Shown: positions 1-12,151, counted from the first letter of the stretch. The stretch is 64,000 bases of DNA from Acanthopleura granulata (GCA_016165875.1 JABBOT010000009.1:12218370-12282369); one strand, 5' to 3'. Notes: generated from the sequence alone by a model not told the origin. Program-made: numbers and translations.

Positions 1-604
1 CGCTAGCCGATTTTACCTCTAGCGCATGCGCATGTGATGGAGTAATCCGGAGTTCACTTCTTCGATTTCTTGATAGGAAGCAGACGGTGGTCTAGAGATT
101 AGACGCGTTGGTGTTTTAATCGCTAGAACATCATGAGGTGAGGATTCAAATCCTACTTCTCACAGGGATATAAATTGCACACTCACTGTGTTTCACTGCT
201 CGTGACACCTAAGCGACAATAGGCGGTTAGCCATGATCCTGAGGCCATTTGCGGAGCCTAACGTTTCTTTAAGACCAATAGTTCTTCTGCCAATATCATG
301 TACATATGCGTACAATACAAGTAGCAAGTTTGATCAGTAACTTCAGGGGGTTTCTCTAGACAGGTTTTTAGAACCTCAATTTGAACAAATCAGGAAACTC
401 GCAATAGTTTATCGTCGCAAATGTATTAAAAACTCAATACAAAATGTGTATGAAACACATTTTTCCAACCTTTCTCTTTGTGGTTACCGCAACAAGAAAG
501 TGGGTAGATAAACCCCTTAACTTGCCTATTAAATTGACCCCACGTTGCTTGTAAGTGAAAAATTCTTGAGTTAAACAAAAATACAGGAAGTATCACTTTC
601 TTAC
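1..604. other. Intron of the left Kv gene
   Basis: Downstream intron on the minus strand; no exon was recognised. It carries a tRNA-like SINE fragment (84-165) and a GCGCATGCG motif near position 22. Confidence 0.5.
84..165 (+). repeat. tRNA-related SINE head (second SINE family)
   Basis: The segment has a box-A-like TGGTCTAGAG and a box-B-like GAGGATTCAAATCC at tRNA spacing, followed by unique sequence. The cloverleaf arms do not pair well, so this is a SINE-type pol III promoter, not a functional tRNA gene. A related box B (GGGTTCAAATCC) occurs near 44,905. Confidence 0.45.
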
Positions 605-1219
605 CTTTGCCATTGGCGACCATTCCGGATAAGCGAGAAATGCCCACACTTTTTCCTTAGGTGTATGAGCCCTTAGATCAGCACCGTGTCTTTGGGACAG
701 TAGAGAAAACTCTTCAGCAATGCGCAACTGGGTCGCCACAGCATTTGTTGACTGTGAGAATGTTTGCCAACAACAACTTGATATGTCCTCTTCTCGCAAT
801 CCCCAGAATTCGAGCTCCGCCTTAAGAGCCATACCACATCGGTTCTGTGGAAGATGCAGTGTGCCGGAGCGGTAGAAGTCCAAGATGTATTCGAAAAGAA
901 AAGGGTTCCTGTCGAAGTAGATCTTGGTACAACGGCTGTTACCGTTTTCCGCTGAAAGCATACCCGACAGACGAGTATTAGGAACAGCCAGTAAAGTGGA
1001 TCTTTTCGTCACAAATCTTGTCCCCCCTATGTCAATGACGACTTTGGACTGCTCCGGCCTGTTGTTTGCTTTTTCCATTATGCTTTGAAAATCTGTAAAG
1101 TTTACGTTGGTAATTTCAAACGGGCTTGTTTTAAAGTCATTTGTACATGCAGACAATTTTAGGTAGACCCCAATTGTGGTAAACTGTTCAAATGACTGGC
1201 CAGGAGTCTCTTGAATCAT
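605..1219 (-). CDS. Voltage-gated K+ channel, T1 (BTB) domain exon, partial gene
   Basis: Cytoplasmic tetramerisation domain of a Kv channel alpha subunit, 205 codons, ending at a clean donor (AAAG|GTAAG at 605/604) in phase 0. The T1 core begins with VVIDIGGTRF and continues through IYFDRNPFLFEYILDFYRSG to ELEFWGLREEDISSCCW. The zinc site is intact: H then five residues then C, 20 residues, then CC. This is the signature of the Shab, Shaw and Shal classes, not Shaker. The exon opens at an ATG (1217-1219), with no clear acceptor upstream, so I take it as the first coding exon. The S1-S6 and pore exon must lie to the left of the window because 1-604 has no such sequence. The arrangement (T1 exon, donor in phase 0, then membrane exon) matches the second channel at 4486-7441, suggesting a tandem pair. 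The subclass is not assigned. Confidence 0.9.
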
Positions 1220-2255
1220 GAGTTAACGGAGTAATATACAGTTTATTGTGTCAAGAATTTGGGTCACAACAGCTGCAAGGTCCAGAATTCATATTTCAGG
1301 TTTGACCCGAGAAATGTCGTCTGATTCACAGTCGTACAGCTGGGAAAAATAAACATGGCTAGGATCATTTATGCTTATAGGTTACACGAGTGCATTGATT
1401 TTCCTTACTACTTATGAAATAAATTTGTCAACATTAAAAATATATATCCCCAAAAGCGTGGTGATATGCTTAGACTTTTCTCAACATCATATCAAAAAAT
1501 CAACATGACATGCCCATAATGTTTTTAGCTTTTGCTCCTGGCAATGACGTAACAGCATTTTGTCACCTTGGTAACCTTCGGGGAGGGTGGGTAGTCTCGC
1601 TGGTAAAAAGTTTTCGGTTCTTTCCAAAGGAGATAAAACTCTGATATAATTTAGCTGGCTCTAAAATGACAGTGTAGAAACTTATGGTGGATCAACAACC
1701 TAAGCTGTTTGTGTTACAGTATTATCCAATCAGTGCTTACGCACTCTTCAATTCGGAGCCAAATCTTACTCATTTGCTCGAATTGCGCATGTGTAACTTA
1801 TATCGTCATCCACCGTTAAACCTAGATATACACACTACAGGCGTATTTCTGTCTTTTAAATGTACAAGTCAACTTTTGTCCCTCAACAGCATTTGTGCAA
1901 ATTGCATTGTTGTACTCTAATCAGGTATTATACATTTCTTGTACATTCGAGGCCGAGATACCGCGAAGGAAAGAAATCTCTGCTCTGCTCCATTTCCTCC
2001 CATGGCTTGCTTGGTATCCCCCTGGCTTCTCATTTCCCACTTGGCCATGATTGTACCGCACGGGCCATGCTCGGTCCCTCAGCCCTCCCTGAACGAGTTT
2101 TCCCCCCTCCCCCCTGGTCCGTTTCCTCCCGAGCTACCCTCGTTAACCCCATCCCCACCCGGCTCTCTTCAGCCCCTGTTATGTTGATTTCACAAAGCTT
2201 GAGGCGTTGGAAATGGGACAATTGCCGACCTGATAAAAATAGTATGCAAAAATAT

Positions 2256-2382
2256 TTATTTATTTATTTGATTGGTGTTTTACGCCATACACAAGAATAT
2301 TTCACTTATAGGACGGCTGTCAGCATTACGGTGGGAGGGAACCGAACAGAGCCCAACGGAAACCCACGACACTCCGCTGTAT
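2256..2382 (-). repeat. tRNA-derived SINE, 5'-truncated
   Basis: Reads from the AAATAAATA tail, through the AGTGAAATATTCTTG core, to the GGGCTCTGTTCGGTTCC part on the minus strand. The tRNA-like head is missing. Confidence 0.75.
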
Positions 2383-3354
2383 GCAAAATAATATTTAGTA
2401 CAGTCATTTTCAAGTGTTCCACGTTGAATGGTCTGATAAATACTTCATTCAGGAGATAAAAAATGCCGCTTCTCAGACAAAAGGCCACACATTTCGTATC
2501 CCTTTTTCTTCACATTTATTCTAGTAAAGAATCAAAAAAAATAATGATACCGGCTTATAAAGCTTCTGGGTGTTTGTCAGACAATGACGAACTCAAAAGT
2601 AATTCCACCCTAAAAACGTCTCTTTATGTTTTAGTGAGTTACAGAAAAGGGTCAGACAACCAGAAACAGGGCGGCAAAAAGGTAACGGAAAAAGGCAAAA
2701 AGTATTGAACTTTCGTTCAAAGTCTGTTTTGTTCATAGGTGTGTAATTAATTTAAGACGCTGTCATTTTCAGTCAAGTTACACAATTAGAGATTCAGAAT
2801 GGCACTGATCAGCAAATAAACAGCAAAATCTCATTCTGTCATGATACCACGTCACAACTGGACGTTCACTGTAGACGATGGTGACATATCGTGTCACCAA
2901 CATGCTCTGACTATGCGTTTCTTTCCAGAGAGTACATGTGGACCCCATCTAACACGGGGTTTAAATGCTTTTTACTAATATACCTAAAAGTCATTTGGAA
3001 GTTAAATGCGATGTAATAATTTATCTATGTTTTAAAAACCTGGAACCTAACAAGGTCTTCAGGACACTGACCTTCTCCTGTTAACTTCTAATTATTTTAT
3101 TTCAACAATTATCACCCTAAACACTTGATAAAGGAAATGCAGGGTCATTGTTCTATAAACAACATGAACACTCATACTTTCAAGAAAATGAACGAAATAA
3201 TGTCATCTACAAATTTCCATGACTTTTTTCACAAATAGACCGTCTGTACTTTGACATCACGGTGAGACGTTCGTCAAAACAGAAGACTTTATAATCTCTA
3301 AAATGAAAAGTATTGAACTGTACTGATACAATGGAGTTAGTGTATACATATAAA

Positions 3355-3670
3355 GTCTTGGTGAATATATGGTTTACGCCCTGATTAAAACGCACAGATA
3401 GAGCGTGCAGTGTACTTAGTATAGGAGAAATACCCAAATAAACTGTTACGGTTTTTCTAATCAGACAATGAGTAAACAAGGTGTTTATTAATTTGTAGCT
3501 TATGTAAGACTTCAAAAATGCATTTCTACAAAACTTCCTTGTTTACTCATTATCTCACAAGAAAAAATCGCAACAGTTTATTTGGTGTCTCTGTTGCACT
3601 ATATGTACACTATATGCTCTACCCGTGCGTTTTTAATGGCACTACCTTCGGTTTTACATGTAGAGTGTTA
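3355..3670. repeat. Large imperfect inverted repeat (foldback)
   Basis: The two arms meet at an ATGCAT palindrome near 3516-3521. The minus-strand translation of the left arm (LFTHCLIRKTVTVYLGIS) and the plus-strand translation of the right arm (LFTHYLTRKNRNSLFGVS) are near-identical, which shows the arms are reverse-complement copies about 150 bp long. There is almost no loop. It is probably a MITE-like foldback or a recent inverted duplication. No coding function is implied. Confidence 0.7.
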
Positions 3671-4485
3671 TTTATAGGTAACGATCGATACCATCAACCA
3701 GGGAACTGAAACTGCTGCCAAAACCAAGCAGCTTAGCATCGGAGCTCTGAAATGGGTTGCTCATCGCTGGTTTCCAAAACAAATAAGAAAAATAAAGAAA
3801 CACTATTACCCAATACTTTCCATATCAGGATAAGCAAATCTATAAATACATGTTCCAGAAAAATGTATTTTAGCCACTGAGATTTGTGTAATAGTAAGAC
3901 AAAAACTCGACTCCATTTGACTCCTAATAATATATAGGCTATACAGTTTTTATAACAGACTATCCATTTAAACTTTCAAATCAACTTATGTGTATGATTT
4001 GAAAAAGAAACAGAAAAAGAGTCATAAATTAAAACGCGCAAGTTTTTATCTCTTAAGAGAGAACTGCCTCTCTCTTGAATCGCAAAGGCTTGAGATGTAT
4101 ATCAGTTCGCGTGATTAAAGCAAACAAGTTACCGCGCTAAGCACGTCACAGATCTGTTACACAAGCGTCATCGACTCAAGGAACAAGGATTGTCAAAGTT
4201 TCACAATTTACAACAAAAGTGTTTCAATGCTCGTCAAAAAATGGCTTTATAAGTTAATGGAAAAGAGTCGTCAGACAAAAACTGTATTTTTGATAAATGT
4301 CCGTCGTGTGATTTCGTGAAGAAATTACAAGGCCGTAAGGCTGTTCTATGGCAAAATGTCTCAGCTCTCTTCCTGGAATAAGCTACTAGAGAATTTGTTA
4401 GGAATCTTTGGCCTCCGTCAGAATGTATAAGCGTTTCAGTCAGTAAGGGTGGTTTTTGGCAAAGCATCCGACCGCCTTTCCCAAA

Positions 4486-7441
4486 TCAGTTACTTGAGAC
4501 TTTGTTAGCATTCTTTAACCTCAACCAAGGGAAGAATTTGTTTCGCGTTTTCCCGTCAGCATTCTTTTTACTACCCAGCTCTACATTTGAACCCGTCCGG
4601 GCACGATGCCTGAATACACCAAACGACCAGCTAACTCCGGCCGCTTTCTTCCAGTGCTCCTTCGCCTTTGTGCTATCCTCCAGCTGTTTCTTCCGCAATT
4701 TGAGTTTCTCGCGAGATTGAGCGTGGGTGTAGTACACGGAGAAGTTGTTCACGATGATGGGCACGGTGAGAGCGACCACTAGGACACCGCTAATGGCGCA
4801 GCAGGCACCGACGATGTAACCGAACCAGGTCTTAGGGTAGACATCGCCGTAACCCACTGTCGTCATGGTAACCAGAGCCCACCAGAATGCAATAGGTATG
4901 TGAGGGAAGTCAGACGCGTTTCCTTCAGTCTCTGTAAGTAGTTCGGCGTAGTACTGCATGCAGGCGAATATTATCACGCCTATCAGCAGAATGAGCACGA
5001 GCAAAAGTAGTTCCTTGGTACTGGCTTTGATGGTGTAGACTAAAATCTTCAGAGCCATGAAATGCTTCATAAGGACGAAGATCCTGAAGATTCGAAGGAC
5101 TCGCGTGGCGTACAGCACCCGAAGGAAGTCGAACAGCTCGATGGGATTGTGATGCCAGAAGACAATAGCCATGGCCATGTAGTAAGGTATGATGCACAGC
5201 AGTTCGATCACGGAAATCGGAGAACCTATGTAGCTCTTCTTCGACGGAGCGGCTGCCAGTTTCACCATGTATTCCACGAAGAAAAAGGCGTTGCAGCAGT
5301 TGTCGGTGATAATCAGAATGTCGTAGTCGGATACGTCGGAAAAGATGTCGAGGTCATGCCTCAAGTCGGCGCTGGTCCACTCCGTGCCGGCTTCTTTCCG
5401 GGAGTGCAGAGTGTGTTGGCCGAAGTACGGCAAAGTTTCCACCACGAACACTGCGATGGACACCAAGACGAGGAGCACAGAGATTATGGCATACACCTGC
5501 AACCAAAATTCTCAATGGTTAACTCAAGCTGATCATGTTTGCGTTGTTTTTTCTTCTCATTGTACTCATGTGATTGTTTGTTAAACGCGATAACAACACA
5601 GCGTTTAGATCTAATCCTACATTAGTGCACCACTCCTATACCACGAATGAGTTTCCCAGGTGGAAAATCGCAAGATCTGATTCCAGAGAAAACAGGTAAT
5701 ACAGTTTCCGAAAGGAATATGCAAGAAATAATATATATGAATTCATTTATTGACTTCATTGGTGATTTACGCCAAACTCAAGAATATTTCACTCGTGCAA
5801 AGGTAGCTGGCATTATGATGGTAGGAAACCGGGCAGAGCCCGGGGGAAGTCCACGACCATCCGCAGGTTGCTGGCAGAACTTAACACGTACGACCGGAAA
5901 GAAGGCCCTCACAAGCTGGAATTGAACTCACAGCGCCCTCAATGGTGAGAGGTTCCTTGGTCATAGCGCACTCTCGACAACGGAGACCCTTATACATGGT
6001 TTGTGAAAAGGCTGGTACCATGTAAGAGTAGAGCACTCAACGGTCTTCAGTGATGCAAAGAAGACAGTCGACTTTGTAGGCTTGAAATCCCATGCAAAAT
6101 TCAGGCGGTGAATAATTTAAACGTCAAATAAGAATACAGGTCTGTCAGTGTGAATTTCAAATTTCGACCGGTTTTGTGTTTTTGTGACAAAATTACGTTC
6201 GTTTAAGTCCTGTTTTGTCGTATTGAATTGAAAACTTGGTTTGTGGTTTCACCATTACTATTTCCACTCATCATTGGTTCGAGTTTTGCGCTATTTTGTT
6301 CATTTTCGGCAAATTTATTTATTTATTTATTTTATTGCTGTTTTACGCCGTACTCTGGAATATTTCACTTATACGAAGGCGGCAAGCACTATGTTGAGAG
6401 GAAACCGGGCAGATCCCGGGAGAAACCCGCGACCATCCGCGGGTGGCTGGCAGACATTCCCACTTACGACTGTCTTCCTTTTCAACCGTACGTGGGAAGG
6501 TCTGCCAGCAACCTGCGGATGGTCGTGGCGGGAGGAAATCGGGCAGCGCCTGGTGGAAACCTACGCAGGAGAGGAAGTCAGCATTAGCTGTACTTGAACT
6601 CACAGCGACCGCATTGGTGACAGGCCCGGGTCATCAAGCAGCGCTGGCGCGCCTTCCTCCTTGGCCACGGTAGCCCGCTATTGTATAAATGCAAAATTAT
6701 TGAGTATGGGCGTTCAGCAACTATCAAATAACTGAAAAAGAGGTGGACGAGTAAATAAGAAGCGCTTACTCACCATAGCAACCCTCGATGTGTAGGGACT
6801 CTGAAGGCCCTTCCATAGCTTGGGCCGGAGGCGTTTCCAGCAGCTGTCCGATCCGATTGTCTGTCTGTCTGCCTGGTCATACTGCTGAGCCTCTTTCACG
6901 GAGTAATCAAACTGAGCCAGGGCCTCATTAGTTTCCTCGTAACTGACATACGTCACAAAGCAACAGGGCTCGATTTCGCGGTCATCCAATTGCCAGAAGT
7001 CCAGTTCCGTTTTGAACATAGGACCACAGACGCCCAACGGAACGTGAAGTTGATCAGTCCGGTAGAAGTTCAAGATGAAGCCAAAGAGAAGCGGATCTCG
7101 GTCGAAGTACAATTCTGGCAAACTGGAATCGGTTTCAGACGACGCCTGCATTGAAACCGCCAGGCGTCCAAGACGGGTGTGAGGGAATTTGGACAGTGTT
7201 GCGACGGAAGATTCGTGCCTCGTGCCTCCAACATTAATAACAACTCTTCTGATGTCCTCGGTGGGTTTTGGACCGCCATTTTCCTTAACGAAGATATTCT
7301 TTCCACTTGATTCGCCACTGTGCCCAGAGATGGTCTTGGTTCCTTGTGTTCCATGTCCTTCTGGCGACAAAGTATCGGGATACACCGGCAGTGGCGTTTC
7401 CGGTGCAGGGGTGTCTGGGTAAATGCTAGAGTCTGTCATCG
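4486..7441 (-). CDS. Voltage-gated K+ channel alpha subunit (Shaw/Kv3-like)
   Basis: Two exons: 6774-7441 (acceptor TTCTGTTCAG|CGATG, donor ATG|GTGAGTAAG) and 4486-5496 (acceptor TTTTGGTTGCAG|GTG), joined in phase 0. From the ATG at 7437-7439 this gives 558 residues. Residues 1-65 are disordered and Pro/Thr rich. T1 is residues 66-165 with the HX5C, X20, CC zinc site. S1 is about 223-247, S2 285-304, S3 315-335, S4 347-366, S5 383-404, the pore motif TVGYGD 434-439 and S6 449-474; a short basic C-terminus follows. It would form a tetrameric plasma-membrane K+ channel setting neuronal or muscle repolarisation. Two oddities: the S6 bend reads TVP instead of PVP (residues 466-468), and S4 has hydrophobic Val at the usual K5 position and Tyr at R1. 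Class within Kv is inferred from the T1 and pore. Confidence 0.93.
5741..5992 (-). repeat. tRNA-derived SINE, near full length
   Basis: The minus strand runs from a degenerate GGGTCTCCGTTGTCGAGAG head with a box-B-like GCTGTGAGTTCAATTCC, through GCCAGCAACCTGCGGATGG, to the tail core AGTGAAATATTCTTG. Confidence 0.8.
6312..6672 (-). repeat. SINE with an internal inverted segment
   Basis: Outer parts are an ordinary minus-strand SINE: TTTATTTATT tail side at 6312 and box-B side with TGAACTCACAGCGACCGC at about 6595-6617. The middle (about 6485-6530) reads GTGGGAAGGTCTGCCAGCAA on the plus strand, the opposite orientation, next to a normal minus-strand copy of the same segment at about 6430-6470. 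The element therefore contains an inverted duplication of its own core, from nested insertion or rearrangement. Confidence 0.75.
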
Positions 7442-10153
7442 CTGAACAGAAAAACACATCAAACGTGCAGTGCACAGTACCCGTAGAGTCGTATAACCAG
7501 CCGTAGTTTTACGAACTGAGCCACTCCATGTAACTTAATCAATCACTGGGTCTTTCGAAACTACTGAGAAAACGCCCTTTACCGGATTGTCATCATTACT
7601 GGGTACTTTGAAGACAGTGTCTGTCCCTAGCAGATTGATATTTCAAGCATACTCTCATATCCGTCTCCACAAAAGCACAAAAGCCCAAACTTCAGAGTTA
7701 ATAACTTCTTTGCCAGATCACAAATTCGACGTGCCCAGAGGTTGGCATTACTCGGAGCACGCAACGCACAAATATACGGGTGCTCGCTTCTCCGAAGTTG
7801 AATCTACGACGGATCATGGCGTATTAACATGTGGTGCACTCGTTCTGAGATCAGCCCATGCAAAGCCCCGTGTTTCCATGGACGAAATTCCGCATGCATG
7901 TTCCCGCAAAAGTTCGACACTGGCCTTTGTTCTCGTATTAAGCTGGATTTCTTGGGCACAGGCTCATAACCAAACCTGTAAAAAAACACTGGCCATGCAT
8001 ACAAACATAGGCTATACAGTGCATAAACTTTAAGACCTAAGCAATGTACCACATACACATACAATAATCAGATCAGGATTTGGACTTAAGGTCAGGCGTC
8101 TGGAGTGTGGATTTAGGGAATAAGCACCATAATCACGATCAGTAGAATTCAAGCGCAATTTGCAGATTATATGCAGAGTAAACTTGTGTAACGACTATAT
8201 AACCCAACCCCGATAGCAGCAGACACACGGCTTAAAAATGAATGTGTAAAATACAGACCTAATTACATATGTATGTATGTATGCTTGGGTTTGGAGTCGT
8301 TCTTAGCAATTATTCGGACTTTTTTAAGAGATAACACTAACAAACATGACGTGACGTATATAGGCCGCCCGCAGGAATCATTTACATTTTTACATTTACA
8401 TCGCAGCCTTAGATCCGAAAGGGAGCCTAGAGCCTATGCCAATGGCTGATTTATGCAAGGCTGTACACTAAAATATAGCTACATTATGTAATTCCTGGAT
8501 TCTAGCTCATTGTTAACACATTAATAGTGGAATCAGCAAGTCGATTGGCGGAATAGCAGCAACATACGGCATTCGTATTGACAAAAATCGTTGACGTCAG
8601 GTTGCGGAGGGAACCGGAGTGCCCGCAGTGAACCAGTGCTCTTGAGCGGGTACCCAATATGCGTCCCTCCTGCGACCTGATTAGTTAGTGGCGAGACCAA
8701 CGCTTTACGTTCTTTGATTTAACTGAATTGCCATCACTTTCACTGGTATGCGATGGCGGTGATTTTCTTCTTTCTTTCTTTTTTTATTTTTATTTTAACG
8801 GTGCAACAAATTCCCAGTCTTAAAGTCAAAGACATTGCATGTTGTATGTTGATCTATGTTGAGTTTGCCGAAAAGGTTGGACAATATTATGTTCACTTCG
8901 GTAAAGTTTTTTTTTCTACCAACTACTACGACAGCGGAAATTGACATCTGACCCTGCTTCCGCTAGCTTGGAACGCAGCCATTCTGTATGGGCAGTGACG
9001 TAATTCTTCCAAGCGCGGTACATTTGTCACCAAGCTGCTACGGTTGTGGTTGAAACTGAAGTCTATATGTAAATTTATAACATAAAACGATCAAGGAACT
9101 AACTACCGCCACAACACAATGGTCTGGAAAAATTTTGCAGTGTTGTTCACGCATATACTTGTTATAATTAACAGTGTGCTGTCCCCATGTTATTACAAGT
9201 TACATTAACAGACAACTCAGATCATTTATGTCACAGGTAAACAGCTGATATCTCCTAGCTCTCTGATTGGTCAGTCTCTCGTAAGCCTAAAAGTATGGGC
9301 GCCTTCAGATCTCGAATCGGCAGCACAATACTCCACACTTCAAACGAAGACAATTCAGCACCGACTTTATACATTTTTAACAGATTTTTACATTTAAGAA
9401 AGACTTTTATAATCTTTTTAATGAACAGTACCTCAGTCATGAGCTGTCTGTTACTCTAAAATTGGGCCACCAAGGGTCTCCAACACTAAGTAGCTAAGAA
9501 AGTACAAACCACAAGCTATGGTGGACATCTTGGCTGGACTTTCCAGTATAAACGAAAGTGGATTCTCCTGATTCTTCAACTATAACGAAGGGCATGTAAT
9601 ACACCATGCAATTTATCACACTTGTGGTCGCTATTCTGGTTTATCTCCATTCAACATTGTTTTGTTGTTGTTGTTTTTTCTATACCAGTATATTGGACAG
9701 TTACCACATATCACACAAATGTGAACCACAGTCAAAAGTCTGGAAATTCGGTTCTGGTCCTGTACATGAACAATGTTAAACATTCGAGTGAGTTTGTTCC
9801 CCCCATCCTGCAATAAAATCATTTAGGCTCAGTGACTTCATTCAACCAGAGCAGCGACTACAATGTCATAACCTTAAGAAACATGGAAACCAACAATCCT
9901 TTCATAATAAAGCGGTTATAATTTTCCTGTGTGTCCATTGACGGGAAAGTTCAGGTTATGTGACATGAAGGTTAACTCCGCACGCACGAACATGAGGCGA
10001 CGTGTTAGGATTCTGGAGTACCCGAGTTAAACGTCAGTCGTTGGTTCTTTTGACCTAGTAATGAATTTATTCCTTCATCAATTTCTTAATTATGTACAAA
10101 TATACGGGATTATAGTTTAAAGAGTCACTCACCTGATTGTGAATGAATATTAC
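7442..10153 (-). other. Putative intron or 5' flank of the Kv gene
   Basis: No exon was recognised. It holds copy A of a dispersed repeat (8820-9460), and a short GTAT run near 8270. It is an intron if the exon at 10154-10256 is real, otherwise upstream flank. Confidence 0.45.
8820..9460 (+). repeat. Dispersed repeat, copy A
   Basis: About 600 bp matching 12270-12840 in the same orientation. Shared blocks include TTCTTCCAAGCGCGG (about 9003 and 12436), GGTTGTGGTTGAAACT (about 9044 and 12493), CGCCACAACA and a shared 3' part TTTTTAATGAACA. Copies differ by many substitutions and small indels. No coding potential was seen; it could be an old transposon fragment or a segmental duplication. Confidence 0.75.
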
Positions 10154-10256
10154 CTCTTTTGGTCCCTCTGACGATCCAGTACGGACTCTCGTGATGGAGC
10201 CCACAGGCCATCTGACCAGATCTCAGACCTTGATCTAGGATATCAGCAAACGCCAT
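10154..10256 (-). CDS. Candidate N-terminal first coding exon of the Kv channel
   Basis: An ATG-initiated open stretch of 34 codons plus one base begins MAFADILDQGLRSGQMACG and ends at a donor (AAAAGAG|GTAAT). Its phase (1) matches the CG left in front of the ATG after the acceptor at 7442/7441, so splicing reads straight into the T1 exon: ...GTKR-A-MTDSS. This would add 35 residues before the ATG used in the main entry. The start context is ordinary (CGTAATGG). Alternatively it is the 5' exon of some other unrecognised gene, or a chance open stretch. Confidence 0.5.
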
Positions 10257-10794
10257 TACGCGGAGTAATATGAATTACTTTTTAAAGAATATTTGAAGTT
10301 ATCTCCGCGTTTAATGGCAAATAAAAACGGCAAGAATATTGTATAGGCCTATATGATCAATTCATTCACAAAATAATAAATCTGTTCATTAACAACTGAG
10401 GGCAAAAAGACCATCGACTAATTTGTTATTATTTTATGGAGTCCCGGGAGTGCATGTCAACAGGGGATTCGCCGCCCAATTTAACGTAGTCCGCGCCCAC
10501 TGTGCCCGCTTTACGTCTGTGTCACAACTAGACAAGGTTGACCTTTTGACCCCATGCGGTACACCTACGCTTGTTTAGTATCAGTCTCATAATTAATGTC
10601 CTCGGGCTGATTTACAATCAACATTCATCAATGAAATTGTTGGTGAGTAAATGTATCACATTGGTGAGAGACAAACGATCTTCTACCAACTTCATGTAAG
10701 ATGACTTGATCGGCCTTAACCCTGATACATTTGTCGGCCAAGTATTGCAAAAAATTGTCCCTAGAACATACTATGGTAGCCGATAGCTGGCATC

Positions 10795-10975
10795 TCGCTA
10801 CCTCGACTGTTGTAATACAGGGCGAGGCAGCGAAGCGAGGTAGAGATGCGAAGTAGCGAGATTAACCAAATCTCGTGACCTCACTACCTTGCTGCCTGGC
10901 TCCCTCTGCTTCGCTACCTCGGCCTGGATCAGACGGGTCGAGGTGGTGAGGTATCGAGATGTACTCTATCGGCTT
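10795..10975. repeat. GC-rich palindromic CGAGGTAGCGAG-type repeat
   Basis: Short motifs of the type GCGAGGTAG / CTCGCTACCTCG recur on both strands, giving several potential hairpins, for example AGCGAGATT and AATCTCGTG around an AACCA loop at about 10855-10877. Base composition is clearly more GC-rich than its surroundings. No coding signal was seen. Confidence 0.5.
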
Positions 10976-11954
10976 CCGTACAAAACCCTATATTCATTGC
11001 CTAGCGATTTTGCAACGAAAACAAGGCTTGGTGCGCATAGACAAAATATGGCGAGGTATGCAGGGAAAAGTCCATGTCCTTAGCTCCACGAGTGAAGCTG
11101 ACACCAGATTTAACAACGTACTACTGAACCGAGCAGATCAGCTTCACTCCTGATATGAAGTGAAAAAGAGATTTGTGGCCGTTTAGAGCATCAACGCTTG
11201 ATTATCTATGCGTTTATATTACACCAGCGTGAAGGCATATTATCAAGGAACACAGCCATGTCAGTGTTATGTGAAAAGAATATGTAGTTTTAGAGATCTA
11301 GGCGATAGAAGGGAGGAAGTACCCCCAGCGACCTTTTCGGTCTGACGTCTGTATGCAATGGCATATTAAATACGCATACAGACACAGATCGTGTCGGACT
11401 AGCCTGAGTTGAGGTCACATGATCACACAACACTGAATGAGAAACAGTGTGTCTGAAGATAAGGAATGGATCATTAACTCTGTTGTTATTCTTTATCCTT
11501 TTTTGTTTTTATTCCTCGGTACATTATATGATCATGCCATTGTTATCGTTCTGAGACATGTCTGTGAGTTGTCATATGTTCTTTCAACAGACTGAGCATC
11601 AGATCAGTATCACCCAAATGTTATTTATGGTTTCATGATGACCTGTGGTATACCACTCCGAATAAGTTGTATCCATTTGATAAGGGGTAGTGACTTAACT
11701 GCATACCGTATAGCCATCCGTCGTTTCTTTTCGCTAACACATTGCCATTCTGGCTACAAAAGGGAAAGGTTAACTAAACTTTCTCCGTCCAATATTACTG
11801 ATTGCTTCGAAGGTGAGAAGTCAGAGTCATCGACACTTGATAGCTGACCTGGAGGTAAACATACACAGCCATATATAGCATGTTGAATTTTCTTGAGTTA
11901 GTTATCATTATCCCGGTCATCGCTCCACCGCCCAGTTGATATCAACCCCGATAT

Positions 11955-12151
11955 TTATGCAATATATTCAAACATATTTCACATATACACTATGGTGGCT
12001 GGCGTAAGTCAGGCAAGTTGCGGGCAGACCTTCCGACGTTCGATAGAAAAGGGAGCCAAGAGCTGGACGAAGTCACTGCGACTGCAATGGTAAGAGGCTC
12101 CTGGTTCGTTGTTTGCGCTATCGCGCTAATCACTCGGCCACGGAGGTCCCT
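11955..12151 (-). repeat. tRNA-derived SINE, diverged
   Basis: A degraded SINE copy: the head GGGACCTCCGTGGCCGAGTG (box A) is at the high-coordinate end and the tail side reaches TGAAATATGTTTG. The central third is deleted or diverged. Confidence 0.7.

Larger units (their letters stand above)
1220..4485. other. Intergenic region between the two Kv genes
   Basis: No coding sequence was recognised. It holds a truncated SINE (2256-2382), a C-rich stretch (about 2090-2190) and a foldback centred at 3516. The part next to 4485 is presumably the 3' UTR of the second channel. Confidence 0.5.
5497..6773 (-). other. Intron of the Kv gene, with two SINEs
   Basis: GT-AG intron of 1277 bp between the T1 and membrane exons. 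More than a third is SINE sequence (5741-5992 and 6312-6672). No further exon was seen. Confidence 0.85.

Noticed and set aside
84..165. Possible functional tRNA gene
   Set aside because: Box A and B are tRNA-like, but acceptor and anticodon arms do not pair; fits a SINE head.
426..647. 73-codon ORF on the minus strand overlapping the end of the Kv T1 exon
   Set aside because: It is the wrong frame relative to the T1 domain and crosses the exon donor; a shadow ORF.
5062..5532. 156-codon plus-strand ORF
   Set aside because: It is antisense to the Kv membrane exon, which is supported by domain motifs and splice sites.
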